Assembly: GCA_934408705.1 (NCBI GenBank)
Contig: CAKRVL010000063.1
Span: 1 to 15,957, forward strand
Direction: 5' to 3'
From: an uncultured Blautia sp.
GTDB taxonomy: Bacteria > Bacillota > Clostridia > Lachnospirales > Lachnospiraceae
Length of the DNA: 15,957 bases
Part shown: positions 14,431 through 15,957 of the stretch, in pieces
How the letters are laid out: each line of letters starts with the position of its first letter
Numbering within the stretch: the stretch's first letter is position 1
The notes under the pieces: model-generated
Told to the model about the DNA's origin: nothing
The model's database searches: none
The model's input: only the letters and a program-made list of their open reading frames with translations
Made by a program: the position numbers and the translations under genes

Positions 14431-15717
14431 ATGAAAAAAACACCTTTTGTCACACTGGAAAAAGTACAGGAAATTGTCCGGGAATACCCTACTCCCTTTC
14501 ATCTTTATGATGAGAAGGGAATCCGGGAGAATGCACAGGCTTTGAAGGAAGCCTTTGCATGGAATAAGGGATTTAAAGAGTTTTTTGCAGTAAAGGCAAC
14601 TCCGAACCCCTTCCTGATCAAAATCCTGCAGGAGTATGGATGCGGATGCGACTGTTCTTCCATGACAGAGCTTATGCTTTCCAAGGCCATCGGATGCGGT
14701 AAGGGAGACATTATGTTTTCCTCTAATGACACTCCTGACAATGAGTTTAAGTATGCAGATGAAATCGGAGGAATCATTAACCTTGACGATATCACACACA
14801 TTGAAAGTGTGGAGAAAGCACTTGGTAAGATTCCAGAGGTTATCAGCTGCCGTTATAATCCGGGCGGAGTGTTTAAAATCAGTAATGATATTATGGACAA
14901 TCCCGGAGATTCCAAATATGGTATGACTACTGAGCAGATCTTTGACGCATTTCGTATTCTGAAGAGTAAAGGTGCGAAGGAGTTTGGCATCCATGCATTC
15001 CTTGCCAGCAATACAGTGACAAATGAGTATTATCCAATGCTTGCAAAGATCATGTTTGAGCTTGCTGTGAAGCTGCAGAAGGAAACAGGAGCACATATTA
15101 AATTTATCAATCTTTCCGGTGGTATCGGTATTCCTTATCGTCCGGAGCAGACTCCTAATGATATCCGCGTAATTGGAGAGGGTGTCCGCAAGGTTTATGA
15201 AGAAGTTCTGATTCCTGAAGGAATGGGAGATGTTGCCATTTATACTGAGCTTGGACGTTTTATGATGGGACCATATGGCTGTCTGGTAACAAAGGCAATC
15301 CATGAAAAGCATACCCATAAGGAGTATATCGGTGTGGATTCCTGTGCTGTAAACCTTATGCGTCCGGCTATGTATGGTGCTTACCATCATATTACAGTTC
15401 TCGGTAAAGAGAATCAGGTATGTGATCATCTATACGATATTACAGGATCTCTTTGTGAAAATAATGACAAGTTTGCCATTGACCGTTATCTTCCTCAAAT
15501 TGATATGGGAGATTATCTTGTCATCCATGATACCGGTGCACATGGTTTTTCTATGGGATATAATTATAATGGCAAGCTGAAGTCAGCAGAGATTCTTCTT
15601 CATGAAGATGGTTCTTTTGAAATGATCCGCCGTGCAGAGACTCCGAGAGATTACTTTGCTACTTTTGATTGTTTTCCGATTTTCGAGAAGCTTCTGGAGG
15701 ATGAGGATCAGGTATGA
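14431..15717 (+). CDS. lysA: Diaminopimelate decarboxylase-like PLP enzyme
   Basis: A fold-III PLP decarboxylase of 428 residues that would convert meso-diaminopimelate to lysine. Seen are TPFHLYDE (21-28), FFAVKATPNP with PLP-binding Lys55, the glycine-rich NLSGGIGIPY (227-236), ELGRFMMGPYG (273-283), and SLCEN (340-344), corresponding to the active-site CES/CEN motif with Cys342. The motif after the middle strand reads GIHAFLASN (186-194) instead of the HIGSQ seen in classical LysA, so it belongs to a divergent branch. A related role (another diamino acid decarboxylase) cannot be fully excluded. GAGGAGA (14417-14422) lies eight bases before the ATG. No good promoter is visible in the 55-base gap after pyk, so co-transcription is likely. 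A terminator follows the stop codon. Confidence 0.85.
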   Translation: MKKTPFVTLEKVQEIVREYPTPFHLYDEKGIRENAQALKEAFAWNKGFKEFFAVKATPNPFLIKILQEYGCGCDCSSMTELMLSKAIGCGKGDIMFSSNDTPDNEFKYADEIGGIINLDDITHIESVEKALGKIPEVISCRYNPGGVFKISNDIMDNPGDSKYGMTTEQIFDAFRILKSKGAKEFGIHAFLASNTVTNEYYPMLAKIMFELAVKLQKETGAHIKFINLSGGIGIPYRPEQTPNDIRVIGEGVRKVYEEVLIPEGMGDVAIYTELGRFMMGPYGCLVTKAIHEKHTHKEYIGVDSCAVNLMRPAMYGAYHHITVLGKENQVCDHLYDITGSLCENNDKFAIDRYLPQIDMGDYLVIHDTGAHGFSMGYNYNGKLKSAEILLHEDGSFEMIRRAETPRDYFATFDCFPIFEKLLEDEDQV

Positions 15718-15729
15718 TATGTAAATAAA

Positions 15730-15764
15730 AAAGAGGGATTGCTGGATCACGGCAATTCCTCTTT
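15730..15764 (+). terminator. Hairpin terminator after lysA, probably bidirectional
   Basis: AAAGAGGGATTGC (15730-15742) pairs with GCAATTCCTCTTT (15752-15764), 13 bp with one G-U pair and a 9-base loop. On the plus strand the U tract is short, ending inside the stem (CTCTTT). On the minus strand the hairpin is followed by six consecutive Ts, so it could serve as a second stop for the tRNA transcript coming from the other side. Confidence 0.75.
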
Positions 15765-15810
15765 CACAATATTCAAATAATGAATCTATTTGTATTTCTT
15801 GAAATTCCAA

Positions 15811-15846
15811 ATAAAAAACCCCGTAAAATCAAGGGTTTCACGGGAT
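15811..15846 (-). terminator. Intrinsic terminator of the tRNA-Leu transcript
   Basis: On the minus strand CCCGTGAAA (15844-15836) pairs with TTTTACGGG (15828-15820), with one G-U pair and a 7-base loop. A T-rich tail (TTTTTTAT) follows at 15818-15811. It lies about 28 bases past the 3' end of the tRNA. Confidence 0.88.
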
Positions 15847-15873
15847 TTGCATATCTTACGTTTTATGAAAAAA

Positions 15874-15956
15874 TGCCGGCAGTGGGACTTGAACCCACAC
15901 GTAGTTGCCTACAACAGATTTTGAGTCTGCCTCGTCTGCCATTCCGACATGCCGGC
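15874..15956 (-). tRNA. tRNA-Leu (anticodon CAA, reads UUG)
   Basis: A complete 83-base class II tRNA on the minus strand. The acceptor stem GCCGGCA/TGCCGGC is perfect, with discriminator A at 15874. The anticodon stem GCAGA/TCTGT closes the loop CTCAAAA, giving anticodon CAA at 15923-15921. A long variable arm (GTTG...CAAC) is typical of leucine tRNAs, and the T arm GTGGG-TTCAAGT-CCCAC is intact. The 3' CCA is not encoded: the discriminator is followed by TTTTTT. The tRNA nucleotidyltransferase must therefore add it. Its promoter lies beyond the window, and only one base separates its 5' end from the window edge, so it may belong to a larger tRNA cluster. Confidence 0.96.
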
Positions 15957-15957
15957 G

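Overview
The window looks like an ordinary chromosomal segment of a low-to-mid GC, anaerobic Firmicute, most likely a gut Lachnospiraceae (Blautia/Dorea/Ruminococcus type). This rests on strong AGGAGG-type ribosome binding sites, consensus sigma-A promoters, tightly overlapping operons, a tetrapyrrole pathway with no heme-branch genes that ends at corrin precursors, an anaerobic-type cobaltochelatase (CbiK), and a uroporphyrinogen-pathway gene fusion. The taxonomic assignment is inference from gene content; no 16S or marker search was possible.

Region 1 (1-2072, + strand) holds the last codons of a FecCD/BtuC-type permease, its ABC ATPase, CbiK and a small CGGC-domain protein. All are translationally coupled or closely spaced, and a strong hairpin terminator follows. 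Region 2 (2096-8545, +) is a tetrapyrrole operon behind a near-consensus promoter: hemA, a short precorrin-2 dehydrogenase (SirC/YlnF type), a three-domain HemC-SUMT-HemD fusion, hemB and hemL. Successive reading frames overlap by 1 to 14 bases. Together these enzymes convert glutamyl-tRNA to 5-aminolevulinate, porphobilinogen, uroporphyrinogen III, precorrin-2 and sirohydrochlorin. CbiK from region 1 would then insert cobalt, so the two operons form one route into vitamin B12 (or siroheme) precursors. No hemE, hemN or hemH is present here.

Region 3 (8535-9760, +) is a beta-propeller lactonase with its own extended -10 promoter, ending in a strong terminator. Region 4 (9794-11020) is aroC (chorismate synthase) on the minus strand, divergent from a CorA-type transporter. 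Two excellent promoters lie back to back there, with a perfect 6-bp inverted repeat between their -35 boxes. Region 5 (11067-15764, +) runs corA, a catalytically dead rhomboid-like membrane protein with a C-terminal zinc-binding module, pyruvate kinase and a diaminopimelate-decarboxylase-like enzyme. No convincing terminator separates them. Region 6 (15811-15956, -) is a tRNA-Leu(CAA) with its own terminator, converging on lysA.

No mobile elements, CRISPR arrays, phage genes or pseudogenes were seen, and no gene-free stretch exceeds about 180 bases. The points most worth a second look are the triple fusion, the pseudo-rhomboid/zinc protein, the CGGC-CbiK-ABC grouping, and the palindrome in the aroC/corA divergent promoter. 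None of them amounts to a demonstrably new system.
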